From Candidatus Falkowbacteria bacterium HGW-Falkowbacteria-2 (GTDB lineage: Bacteria; Patescibacteriota; Patescibacteriia; Patescibacteriales; UBA12465): a DNA stretch of 14,348 nt. The stretch covers positions 1 through 14,348 of the forward strand of contig PHAH01000012.1 of NCBI GenBank assembly GCA_002841655.1. Direction: 5' to 3'. The notes under the pieces were generated by a model that had not been told where the DNA came from, did not search any database, and saw only the letters and a program-made list of their open reading frames with translations. The translations under genes and the position numbers were made by a program. The stretch's first letter is position 1. Each line of letters starts with the position of its first letter. Below, in pieces: positions 5,209 to 12,203 of this stretch.

Positions 5209-6723
5209 TTATCTGGCGTATTCGGTTACCCTGGTTTCCCGGATAACGTTGATCTTAATCTCTCCAGGATATTTTAGCTCTGTTTCAATCTTTTTGGCAA
5301 TATCTCTGGCTAAATTATGAGCTTTAATGTCATCAATTGCATCTGGTTTAACGAAGACGCGTACTTCGCGACCTGCCTGAATAGCATAGGCTCTTTCAAT
5401 GCCTTCGAAACCGGTAGCAATCTTCTCTAATTCCTGTAAGCGCTGGATGTAGTTCTCGTGGCTATCGCTACGAGCACCAGGCCGAGCGGAGGAAATAGCA
5501 TCAGCGACCTTGACAATGACAGCAATGAGGGTGGAAGGTTGATCTTCGTGATGGGTTTCAATAGGAGCGATTATTTCAGCTGGTAGGTTGAATTTCTTCG
5601 CAATATCGCGACCGATTTCAGTGTGATTTCCTTGGACCTCATGGTCAACGGCTTTTCCAATATCATGGAGAAGGCCACCTTTCTTAGCCAGGGTAACATC
5701 AGCACCTAATTCTTCTGCCAACATAGCAGCGAGGTGAGCGACTTCAATGGAGTGGCTGAGAGTATTTTGTCCGTAACTGGTACGATATTTTAATCTGCCA
5801 AGGATCTGAACTAATTTAGGATCAAAGCCGGTAACGCCAACTTCATACATTGCTTCTTCACCAGCTTTCTTGATATCAACAGCCAATTCTTTCTTAGCCA
5901 TTTCAACTGCATCTTCAATCTTTGTGGGGTGAATGCGTCCGTCTTTTATCAAATAATCAAGTGTCTTTTTAGCAATGTGGCGACGGATAAGGGAGAAACC
6001 AGAAACAGTGATGGCGTTTGGAGTATCATCAACAATGATTTCTACGCCCGTTAACTGTTCGATTGCCTTGATATTACGTCCTTCGCGACCGATAATGCGT
6101 CCTTTCATCTCATCATTAGGGAGGTCGATGGTGGTAGTAGTCAATTCAACCGTGTAGGAAGAAACCATGCGCTGCATAGCAAGTGCCATGATATCTTTTG
6201 CTTTCTCTTGTAAGGTGTCACTGGTATCGTTTTCTAACTTCTTAATACGAATAAGTAAATCCTCTTCTGCTTTTTCTTCAACACTTTTTAGGAGCAGATT
6301 CTTTGCGTCTTCCTGATTCATCTTTGCAACCTCTTCCAGCTTCTGCATCTGCTCTTCTTTGATTGCCTTGATGCGCTCCTTGATTTCCTGGACCTCATTA
6401 ACCTTATCGTATAATTTCTGTTGTTTTTCTTGTAAGTCGATTAATTTCTGCGAAAAAGAATTTTCTCTTTGTTCTAGGCGACTTTGCAGACCATTAATTT
6501 CCTTTCGGCGCTGACTTTCTTCATTCTTGGCCTCATCGATGATTTTAAGGGCCTTGTCTTGAGCTTTTAAAAGTAATTCTTTTTCTTTGCTCTTGGCGTC
6601 ATTAAGGATTGATTCGGCTTTATTTTGGGCATTACTCGCCTGCTGGCTGGTCTTCTTTTGTCGGTACCAAGCACCTCCAAAAAAACCACCCACGGCGAGA
6701 ATAACGGCGATTACGTATTCCAT
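5209..6723 (-). CDS. rny: Ribonuclease Y
   Basis: The 504-residue product matches RNase Y, the membrane-anchored endoribonuclease that starts mRNA decay in bacteria lacking RNase E. Residues 2-19 form the single N-terminal membrane anchor (YVIAVILAVGGFFGGAWY). A long coiled coil covers about 25-165. The KH RNA-binding domain includes GRIIGREGRNIKAIE (208-222). The HD domain holds the metal site H353-D354 in LLHDIGKAVDHE, plus H324 and the HH at 391-392. Length and order fit the family (about 510-520). The ATG at 6723 is right because the anchor begins immediately after it. There is no Shine-Dalgarno. PNPase, the likely 3'-5' partner, is encoded in the same window. The HU gene follows after 46 bases. 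Confidence 0.97.
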   Translation of the reverse strand: MEYVIAVILAVGGFFGGAWYRQKKTSQQASNAQNKAESILNDAKSKEKELLLKAQDKALKIIDEAKNEESQRRKEINGLQSRLEQRENSFSQKLIDLQEKQQKLYDKVNEVQEIKERIKAIKEEQMQKLEEVAKMNQEDAKNLLLKSVEEKAEEDLLIRIKKLENDTSDTLQEKAKDIMALAMQRMVSSYTVELTTTTIDLPNDEMKGRIIGREGRNIKAIEQLTGVEIIVDDTPNAITVSGFSLIRRHIAKKTLDYLIKDGRIHPTKIEDAVEMAKKELAVDIKKAGEEAMYEVGVTGFDPKLVQILGRLKYRTSYGQNTLSHSIEVAHLAAMLAEELGADVTLAKKGGLLHDIGKAVDHEVQGNHTEIGRDIAKKFNLPAEIIAPIETHHEDQPSTLIAVIVKVADAISSARPGARSDSHENYIQRLQELEKIATGFEGIERAYAIQAGREVRVFVKPDAIDDIKAHNLARDIAKKIETELKYPGEIKINVIRETRVTEYAR

Positions 6724-7105
6724 ACAAGTAAAGACTGGAAGGCAAGTAAGCGGGCGGCATTAATTCAAAAAAGCTCCTCTTATATTAAGGATTCGGGGCG
6801 ATATGAGTGTAAATGTGATGTTTTGCTGTGAGTCATCGGTAGTGGTGTAATATAAGATAAATATTGAATCAGTGGGGCGGTGTCTCTTGCGGGGGGCGAA
6901 CTCTATCCGCTGGCGACCGCGCTTGGCTTGAATTACAGTTTATTAAATAATTGCTTTAGTAATATTAGTAATTATTTTAGCAAGTAATTTTTGGTTTGTA
7001 AAGTAAATTTAGCCTATTTTTTATTGACTAAATGAAAAAAATAAAGTAATATTAAAAAATAATCAATAAAAAGTCTCATAAATAAAGCCTTTTTTTAAAT
7101 TTTCT
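6724..7105. other. Divergent intergenic region between rny and infB with a GC-rich patch
   Basis: This 382-base region carries no recognised gene. Positions 6871-6930 are strikingly GC-rich (about 41 of 60 bases), while 6931-7105 is very AT-rich. The GC patch contains a 19-codon reading frame starting GTG at 6872 and ending TGA at 6929-6931. I cannot assign it. The infB promoter lies at 7024-7052. I found no clear rny promoter. The best minus-strand -10 (TATATT, near 6850) lacks a good -35. Confidence 0.6.
7024..7052 (+). promoter_or_regulatory. Probable infB promoter
   Basis: TTGACT (7024-7029) and TAATAT (7047-7052) are separated by 17 bases, 5 of 6 and 4 of 6 matches to consensus, in a very AT-rich stretch. 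Transcription would start near 7059 and leave a leader of about 46 bases before the infB ATG, with no Shine-Dalgarno. Confidence 0.55.
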
Positions 7106-9088
7106 ATGAATATAACAGAATTAGCACGAATATTACGTATATCCCCTCAGGAATTACGTGACCTCTTACCTGAACTCGGTTTTGCCATCGGTCAGAAGGC
7201 AATTAAGGTTGATAATAACACCGCCAAGAAAATCATTAAAAATTGGCCTGCTTTTAGGCGTCAATGGGAACAACGCAAAGCGGTTGAACGTGCTAAGAAG
7301 CAAGATGAGGCGATTTTACCTAAAGAAAGGAAAACAATTCATATCCCTTCAGTTATCACAGTGCGAGCTTTGGCTGAGGTTTCACAAATCCCTGTAAATC
7401 GTCTTTTGACAGAATTAATCAAAAATGGCGTTTTTGCCTCTATTAATGAAAAAATCGATTTTGATACCGCCTCTATCATCGGGACCGATCTAAATCTTGA
7501 TGTCCAACTGATTGAGGAAGAGGAGGAAAATGGCGAGGTTGAAGAAAAGAAGCTTCAAGATATCTTGGATTTAGAAAAACCCGAAGATATGGAAGTTCGC
7601 TCGCCTGTCATCGTCGTGATGGGTCACGTTGATCATGGTAAGACAAAGTTGCTGGACTCTATCCGTTTAACGGACGTTGTTGCTGGAGAAGCTGGCGGCA
7701 TCACTCAGCATATTGGTGCCTATCAGGTTACCCGTAAGGAACGACGCCTCACTTTCATTGATACTCCTGGACACGAAGCTTTCACTGCCATGAGAAGTCG
7801 TGGTGCTAAGGTGGCGGATGTCGCTATTTTAGTCGTTGCAGCTGATGATGGGGTAAAGCCACAGACAGTTGAAGCTTTCCGTATTATTGAGGCTGCTAAA
7901 CTTCCATTCCTGGTCGCTATTAATAAAATTGATAAAGAAGATGCCGACGTCAATCGCACCTTACAGGACTTAGCAACGCAATTAAACATTACTCCAGAAG
8001 AGTGGGGTGGAAAAACAATTTGTGCGCCGATTTCCGCTAAAGAAGGAACTGGTATTGAAGAATTACTTGATATGGTTTTGCTCACCGCAGACACTGAACT
8101 CGGAGACACTTTACGTGCTAATCCGAACGCTGAAGCGGCAGGCACCGTGGTTGAATCAAACGTTGATAAGACAGCTGGTCCTGTGGCAACCATCCTTATT
8201 CAAAATGGCACCCTAAGTGTTGGTGATCAACTCTGCTTTGAAGATGTCGTATACGGCAAAGTGAAGGCTCTAAAGAATCATAAGGGCGAAAGTATCGCTT
8301 TAGCTGGACCTTCGGTGCCGGTAAAGATATTGGGCCTCAAAATTTCACCTTCTGTTGGTGACATTCTGTATGTCGGTGAAGGCAAGAAGGTGAAAATGCG
8401 TAAGATTAAAAGCGCGGACATCAAGAAAGAAAAAATTATGTCCATTGCGCAACAAGATAATGCTGACGAGAATATTCCCAAGGTAAATGTTTTAATCAAA
8501 AGTGATTTCTTGGGTTCAGCCGAAGCCATTGAAGAGTCTTTAATGAAAATAAATACTGAAATCGTCAAAGTAAAGATTATATATAAGGGTCTCGGTAACG
8601 TTACTGAAGGTGATATTAAGCGCGCTCAAGATTCAGGTGCACAAATTATTTGCTTTAACACAAAAATGCCAGCTCCAGTTGAAAACGTCGCTCGCACCCA
8701 GAATATAACGGTGAAATCATTTACCATCATTTACGACCTCATTAAATACGTGAAAGAAGAGATGCAGAAAATGGTTCCAGTTGAGATCACACGCATCGAT
8801 CTTGGTAAACTAAAAGTCCTTGCTATTTTCCGTACTGAAAAACAACATCAGATTGTTGGCGGTAAAGTTATCTCTGGTTCGCCGGAGAATAATGCGACGG
8901 TCAATGTCTGGCGCGGTGAAGAATTTATTACCACTGGAAAAATCAGTAGCCTGCAATCCGCTAAACAAGAAGTAAAATTTGTGCAGGAAGGCGAAGAGTG
9001 CGGCATGAAGTTCGAAGGACGACCACTCATTCTCGAAGGTGACATCCTTGAGTTCTACCGTGAAGATAAAAAGATTGTAAAAATTTAA
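7106..9088 (+). CDS. infB: Translation initiation factor IF-2
   Basis: The 660-residue product is IF-2, the GTPase that brings initiator tRNA to the 30S subunit and promotes subunit joining. Two small IF2-N-like helical modules are visible at about residues 1-45 (MNITELARILRISPQ) and 78-130 (ITVRALAEVSQIP). A short acidic linker leads to the G domain with G1 GHVDHGKT (173-180), DTPGH (219-223) and NKID (273-276). Domains II, III and the C-terminal tRNA-binding domain follow, with GSAEAIEESL and, near the end, EEGEECGMKFEG-like text. The long low-complexity N-terminus of E. coli IF-2 is missing. The ATG at 7106 gives the IF2-N start and has no Shine-Dalgarno. rbfA follows after 13 bases, the classical order, although nusA is not upstream here. 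Confidence 0.98.
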   Translation: MNITELARILRISPQELRDLLPELGFAIGQKAIKVDNNTAKKIIKNWPAFRRQWEQRKAVERAKKQDEAILPKERKTIHIPSVITVRALAEVSQIPVNRLLTELIKNGVFASINEKIDFDTASIIGTDLNLDVQLIEEEEENGEVEEKKLQDILDLEKPEDMEVRSPVIVVMGHVDHGKTKLLDSIRLTDVVAGEAGGITQHIGAYQVTRKERRLTFIDTPGHEAFTAMRSRGAKVADVAILVVAADDGVKPQTVEAFRIIEAAKLPFLVAINKIDKEDADVNRTLQDLATQLNITPEEWGGKTICAPISAKEGTGIEELLDMVLLTADTELGDTLRANPNAEAAGTVVESNVDKTAGPVATILIQNGTLSVGDQLCFEDVVYGKVKALKNHKGESIALAGPSVPVKILGLKISPSVGDILYVGEGKKVKMRKIKSADIKKEKIMSIAQQDNADENIPKVNVLIKSDFLGSAEAIEESLMKINTEIVKVKIIYKGLGNVTEGDIKRAQDSGAQIICFNTKMPAPVENVARTQNITVKSFTIIYDLIKYVKEEMQKMVPVEITRIDLGKLKVLAIFRTEKQHQIVGGKVISGSPENNATVNVWRGEEFITTGKISSLQSAKQEVKFVQEGEECGMKFEGRPLILEGDILEFYREDKKIVKI

Positions 9089-9101
9089 TTCTGTAATATA
9101 A

Positions 9102-9476
9102 ATGTCCAAGGTTGATCAATTAAATGAATTACTGCACCGCGAACTAGCGGCGGCCATCGGTCAGGAAGTCGATTTTCCTGATGGCTTGATTACGGTTGCC
9201 TTTGTTTCCGTTACGCCTGACTTGCAATTCGCTAAGGTCACAGTTTCTGTTTTGCCTGATAAACTCGCTGGGACAGCGATTAAGAAATTAAAAGCGGCTT
9301 CGGGACGCTTGGCTTCGGCGATTGTAAAGAAAACGAGATTAAGAAAAGTGCCAAGACTACTTTGGGATTTTGACCCAACAGAAAGAAAGGCAGCTGTACT
9401 TGAAGAATATTTCCAAAAGATTGATGACGAGGACGATGAGAATTTCCTTGATGAGACACCGCTTGAAGATAAATAG
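9102..9476 (+). CDS. rbfA: Ribosome-binding factor A
   Basis: The 124-residue product matches RbfA, a KH-type protein that binds the 30S subunit during late 16S rRNA maturation. The family pattern is visible: a helical N-terminus (VDQLNELLHRELAAAI), LITVAFVSVTPDLQFAKVTV (the conserved Asp-Leu plus Ala-Val pattern), a paired helix KKLKAASGRLASAIVKK, and RKVPRLLWDFD near the end. The C-terminal tail is strongly acidic (IDDEDDENF). The gene begins 13 bases after infB and ends in TAG, 14 bases before a terminator, so it closes the infB transcript. No Shine-Dalgarno is seen, so translation probably depends on re-initiation or on the AU-rich start region. Confidence 0.93.
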   Translation: MSKVDQLNELLHRELAAAIGQEVDFPDGLITVAFVSVTPDLQFAKVTVSVLPDKLAGTAIKKLKAASGRLASAIVKKTRLRKVPRLLWDFDPTERKAAVLEEYFQKIDDEDDENFLDETPLEDK

Positions 9477-9490
9477 CTTGAATATAGTCA

Positions 9491-9520
9491 AAAAACGATC
9501 CATTAAAACGGGTCGTTTTT
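9491..9520 (+). terminator. Intrinsic terminator after rbfA
   Basis: An 11-bp stem (AAAAACGATCC against GGGTCGTTTTT, one G-T pair) closes an 8-base loop and ends in T5, 14 bases after the rbfA stop. It separates infB-rbfA from nrnA, whose promoter starts 15 bases further on. Confidence 0.85.
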
Positions 9521-9534
9521 GTTTCGGGTAAGCT

Positions 9535-9563
9535 TTGACATTTTCGATAAATATCGATAAAAT
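9535..9563 (+). promoter_or_regulatory. Consensus promoter for nrnA, probably giving a leaderless mRNA
   Basis: A perfect TTGACA (9535-9540) and TAAAAT (9558-9563, 5 of 6) are spaced by exactly 17 bases. The nrnA ATG begins 9 bases after the last base of the -10 box, so the transcript would start at or within about two bases of the ATG. The spacer holds a short inverted repeat CGATA-AA-TATCG (9545-9556), a possible operator. Confidence 0.8.
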
Positions 9564-9571
9564 ATGTAGTT

Positions 9572-10597
9572 ATGTCGCTAGATGATAAATTCAAACAGGC
9601 CTATCAAATGATGCAGGCGGCTTCCCGCCTGCTCTTTGTGACGCACTTAAGGCCCGATGGTGACGCCTTGTCTTCTTTATGCGCCCTAAGACTAGTGGCC
9701 AAGCATTTAGGTAAAGACAGTCTCGCATTTAGCCAAAGTAAAAACGGAGAATTGTTTGATTATCTGCCTGGCTTCGATGAAATTGACGAAAATATTACCG
9801 CCCTACGAAAAAGAGGCAACTTTACTGATGGTCTAATTGAGCGCTTTGATCTAATTATTGTTTCCGACTGTGGCGCCTTGGCCAGAACCGCCCTATCATC
9901 AGAACTCCATGCTTTTAAAGAGGCGGGAGGCAAGATTATTGAATTTGATCACCATCCTCATATTGATGATTATGCTGATTTAGAAATCCGGGAACCCTTA
10001 AAATCTTCTTCGGCTGAGCTTATCTATGATTTTATCATGGCTAACAAGGTTCCATTTACCAAGGAAATGGCTGATTGCGTCTTGACTGGCATCTTGACGG
10101 ATACTGGCAATTTCCTGTATCCTTCTGCTACGGACGCAACTATGAAGGCAGCCTCAGCTGCGCTAGAGGCGGGTGCTCACTACTCAAAGATTGTCAGCTA
10201 CACTCTTGGTAACAAGGATATGGCGATGGTGAAGATGTGGGGGGTGGCCTTAGAGAGATTGCAGCTAAATACTCGTTATCAAATGGCTATCACCGTCATT
10301 TCGCGCGATGACATTAATGCGATTTTAGGAGAAGTCGATATTGATGTGGCGGCGGAGAGTGAACTGTTTAGCGGGCTGGCTGGGTTCTTAAGTAACTTGG
10401 CTGGCGCAAAGGCAGTATTACTGCTATATGAAGATCGTAACGGTATGATTCGAGGTAGTTTACGCAGCACCGCTAACGGCATGTATGTTGATAGGCTCGC
10501 ACGGGCGCTTGGCGGTGGCGGACATGAGCGAGCATCAGGCTTTGCCTTTCCCGGTAAATTAATAAAGAAGGGAAAAAAATGGATAGTTATAAATTAA
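9572..10597 (+). CDS. nrnA: DHH/DHHA1 phosphoesterase, NrnA-like (nanoRNase / pAp phosphatase)
   Basis: The 341-residue product belongs to the DHH-DHHA1 family. NrnA-type enzymes degrade very short RNAs to nucleotides and dephosphorylate pAp; relatives hydrolyse cyclic dinucleotides or pApA. The metal-site motifs are THLRPDGDALSS (H25, D29, D31), SDCG (D99), FDHHPH (D126, H127, H128) and GILTDTGNF (D177). The DHHA1 domain ends with GGGGHERASGF (about 314-324), which binds the substrate. There are no membrane segments or PAS/GGDEF domains, so it is not GdpP. Placement after infB-rbfA is a classical arrangement, but here a terminator and a new promoter separate it. The ATG at 9572 is likely read from a leaderless mRNA. 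The exact substrate (nanoRNA, pAp or pApA) cannot be told from sequence alone. Confidence 0.92.
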   Translation: MSLDDKFKQAYQMMQAASRLLFVTHLRPDGDALSSLCALRLVAKHLGKDSLAFSQSKNGELFDYLPGFDEIDENITALRKRGNFTDGLIERFDLIIVSDCGALARTALSSELHAFKEAGGKIIEFDHHPHIDDYADLEIREPLKSSSAELIYDFIMANKVPFTKEMADCVLTGILTDTGNFLYPSATDATMKAASAALEAGAHYSKIVSYTLGNKDMAMVKMWGVALERLQLNTRYQMAITVISRDDINAILGEVDIDVAAESELFSGLAGFLSNLAGAKAVLLLYEDRNGMIRGSLRSTANGMYVDRLARALGGGGHERASGFAFPGKLIKKGKKWIVIN

Positions 10598-10636
10598 TAT
10601 AAAACAAAATAAAGTAAATACCAAAAAGAAAGAGCG

Positions 10637-10972
10637 ATGGCAAAGAAAAAAAAGAGAAGCACGTATTGGTTCGTTAAACCGCTTGATCCATTCACCAATG
10701 AATCACTAGCAAACCAACTATCAAAAACGATAGATGTGGTCGAAACGATGGAATTACAAGTCGGAGACAAGGTAATAAAAGACTTATACCTTGTTCCTGA
10801 CTATCATACAGTGTCACAACTGTATAGTGGCTCAGATCGCTTTAAGTTTAAAGTATTTTGCCGACAAGGTAGTCATGGCATTGTATCTGAGTGGAAGTTT
10901 GGTGACGGTCAATATCACAAGAAAGGCACTAGAAAACCAAGAAGACAGAAAAAAAATGAGTCAGTGGTTTGA
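10637..10972 (+). CDS. Hypothetical small basic protein
   Basis: I do not recognise this 111-residue protein. Both ends are strongly basic (MAKKKKRS at the start, KKGTRKPRRQKK near the end). The middle looks like a folded domain with alternating hydrophobic residues and several aromatic ones (YWFVKPLDPF, LYLVPDYHTV, FKFKVFCRQG, EWKFGDGQYHK). The charge pattern suggests binding to RNA, DNA or ribosomes, but no motif proves it. The ATG is preceded by AAAGAGCG, at best a weak ribosome site. The gene begins 39 bases after nrnA and ends with TGA directly followed by TAG, then a terminator. TGA here acts as a stop. The base composition is more AT-rich than its neighbours. No promoter was found, so it may be read through from nrnA. 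Confidence 0.65.
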   Translation: MAKKKKRSTYWFVKPLDPFTNESLANQLSKTIDVVETMELQVGDKVIKDLYLVPDYHTVSQLYSGSDRFKFKVFCRQGSHGIVSEWKFGDGQYHKKGTRKPRRQKKNESVV

Positions 10973-10983
10973 TAGTGCATCAA

Positions 10984-11012
10984 AAAAAAGACCTGCAAAA
11001 CAGGCCTTTTTT
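10984..11012. terminator. Bidirectional terminator between convergent genes
   Basis: A 12-bp stem (AAAAAAGACCTG against CAGGCCTTTTTT) closes a 5-base loop, with A- and T-runs on both sides. The single non-Watson-Crick pair is A-C on the + transcript but G-U on the minus transcript, so it should be stronger for trmD than for the + strand gene. Confidence 0.85.
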
Positions 11013-11025
11013 ATTTTACTTATTT

Positions 11026-11697
11026 TTATCTCTTTTCTTTTAGTTGCTTATCACGCCAGGCTTTAATTTTAGCATGATTGCCTTCAGTGAGAACGGTTGG
11101 CACTTTATATTTCTTTCCCTCTGCTTCAAAGACGGCGGGGCGAGTATATTGAGGATACTCAAGTACATTTACGTCTGAGTGGGACTCTTCTTCGATGCTG
11201 GCAGCGTTACCCAATACGCCGGGGATGAGACGGGTGATAGAATCAATCATCACCATCGCTGGCAATTCACCGCCGGTTAAGACGTAGTCACCAATAGATA
11301 TTTCGATGTCTATAAATTTTTTTATTCTAGCATCCACACCTTCATAGCGACCGCAAACGAAAACAATTTCATCAAGCTTGGCATATTGTCTGGCCAGCTT
11401 TTGGGTCCAAGTTTTGCCACTTGCTGAGAGCAAAACTATCTTGCGCTTCTTTGGATCAACCTTGCTCTTTTTGTTGATAGCTTTGAGGGCTTTGTATAGT
11501 GGCTCGACTTTCATTAACATGCCAGCACCACCGCCATAGGGAGTGTCGTCGACTGTCCGATGTCGGTCCGAGGTCCAGTCACGCAGGTTGTACTTCTCTA
11601 CCTTAATAGCCTTCTTGATTACGGCTCTATTAATAATACTATCATTAAGGTAGGAATCAAGGATTTCAGGGAAAATTGTGAGCAGTTTGAATTTCAT
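11026..11697 (-). CDS. trmD: tRNA (guanine-N1)-methyltransferase TrmD
   Basis: The 223-residue product is TrmD, the SPOUT-knot enzyme that methylates G37 next to the anticodon using S-adenosylmethionine and prevents +1 frameshifting. Family motifs: RHRTVDDTPYGGGAGML (45-61), VCGRYEGVDARI (114-125), SIGDYVLTGGELPAM (134-148, knot) and LEYPQYTRPAVFE (179-191), then EGNHAKIKAWR. It has two oddities. The position of the catalytic Asp of E. coli (D169 in EDSF) is Glu here (E171 in EESH). The protein also ends right after WRDKQLKEKR, about 25 residues before the usual end, losing the last part of the tRNA-binding C-terminal domain. The common neighbours rimM and rplS are absent. The ATG sits 8 bases after an extended -10 promoter, so the mRNA is probably leaderless. 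Confidence 0.96.
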   Translation of the reverse strand: MKFKLLTIFPEILDSYLNDSIINRAVIKKAIKVEKYNLRDWTSDRHRTVDDTPYGGGAGMLMKVEPLYKALKAINKKSKVDPKKRKIVLLSASGKTWTQKLARQYAKLDEIVFVCGRYEGVDARIKKFIDIEISIGDYVLTGGELPAMVMIDSITRLIPGVLGNAASIEEESHSDVNVLEYPQYTRPAVFEAEGKKYKVPTVLTEGNHAKIKAWRDKQLKEKR

Positions 11698-11705
11698 AAC
11701 AATAT

Positions 11706-11714
11706 ATTATAACA
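11706..11714 (-). promoter_or_regulatory. Extended -10 promoter of trmD
   Basis: On the minus strand TGTTATAAT gives a perfect extended -10 (TG at 11713-11714, TATAAT at 11706-11711). No good -35 is present, which is normal for extended -10 promoters. Only 8 bases separate the box from the trmD ATG, so transcription should start within about 2 bases of the start codon. Confidence 0.65.
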
Positions 11715-11740
11715 AAAAAGCCGGATTGGGAAATCCGGCT
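11714..11740 (-). terminator. Intrinsic terminator after khpA
   Basis: On the minus strand AGCCGGATT pairs perfectly with AATCCGGCT around the loop TCCC, followed by six Ts. The stem starts 22 bases after the khpA stop. The T-run ends at the first base of the extended -10 of trmD, so terminator and promoter overlap. Confidence 0.88.
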
Positions 11741-11762
11741 CTTTCGTTGTTTCAATGTGATA

Positions 11763-12098
11763 TTAGATGTTTAGGTCATCGAGGGCAGAGGTATCAACTT
11801 CAGCCATTTCTTTGACACGTTCATCGGATGGACGAGGAGCACGGCGAGCGCCGCCTTCCGGGTCATAAATTTTGAGGTTCACGCGGGAATTATTCTTTGC
11901 GCCTACAATCTTGAGCAGAGTGCGGATCGCTTGTGCGGTCTGACCTTTGCGTCCGATTACGTAGCCCATGTCCGCTGGATTGATTTTGAGAGTTAAGAGA
12001 ACCCCCATTTCATCTACGGTGCGGTCTACGGAAACGTCGTTCGGATTGCTGACGATGTTCTTTACGATCATCTCGAGGAACTGTTTGTCTGCTTCCAT
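11763..12098 (-). CDS. khpA: KH-domain RNA-binding protein KhpA
   Basis: The 111-residue product carries one KH domain with the GxxG loop in GYVIGRKGQTAQAIRTLL (about 45-62) and matches KhpA (YlqC) in its start (ADKQFLEMIVKNIVSNPNDV). KhpA pairs with KhpB in other bacteria and binds many RNAs, affecting cell elongation and gene expression. KhpA is usually about 75-80 residues. This one has an extra C-terminal stretch of about 30 residues (GGARRAPRPSDERVKEMAE...) that is first basic, then acidic. It lies between rpsP and trmD as in the classical rpsP-khpA-rimM-trmD-rplS operon. It has a strong own promoter (12204-12231), a structured leader of about 100 bases and its own terminator. No Shine-Dalgarno is seen before the ATG. 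Confidence 0.93.
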   Translation of the reverse strand: MEADKQFLEMIVKNIVSNPNDVSVDRTVDEMGVLLTLKINPADMGYVIGRKGQTAQAIRTLLKIVGAKNNSRVNLKIYDPEGGARRAPRPSDERVKEMAEVDTSALDDLNI

Positions 12099-12114
12099 AT
12101 TTGTTGTTGCTGGG

Positions 12115-12154
12115 CTTTCAAATGAGCCAAACGATTGTTCGCCAAACTTGAAAG
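12115..12154 (-). promoter_or_regulatory. Folded 5' leader of khpA mRNA
   Basis: In the khpA leader a 7-bp outer stem (CTTTCAA with TTGAAAG) encloses an inner hairpin CGAAC-AATC-GTTTG (minus strand, one G-U pair) and two copies of GTTTGGC. It ends 16 bases before the khpA ATG. It could be a protein-binding or autoregulatory site. No known riboswitch class was recognised. Confidence 0.4.
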
Positions 12155-12203
12155 ATCCTAGACTTAAATTATATTACCCTGCTCTCGCAAGATTTATACT
12201 AAT

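Noticed and set aside
4674..5246. A 190-codon + strand reading frame across tRNA-Arg and the HU gene.
   Set aside because: It runs antisense to a clear tRNA and a clear HU gene and shows no recognisable domain. It is an overlap artefact.
6632..6760. A 42-codon minus-strand frame overlapping the start of rny, with GAGGAG upstream.
   Set aside because: The purine motif is 13 bases from the ATG, beyond normal spacing, and the frame is +1 to rny over its membrane anchor. It is likely chance, although it is the best SD-like motif in the window.
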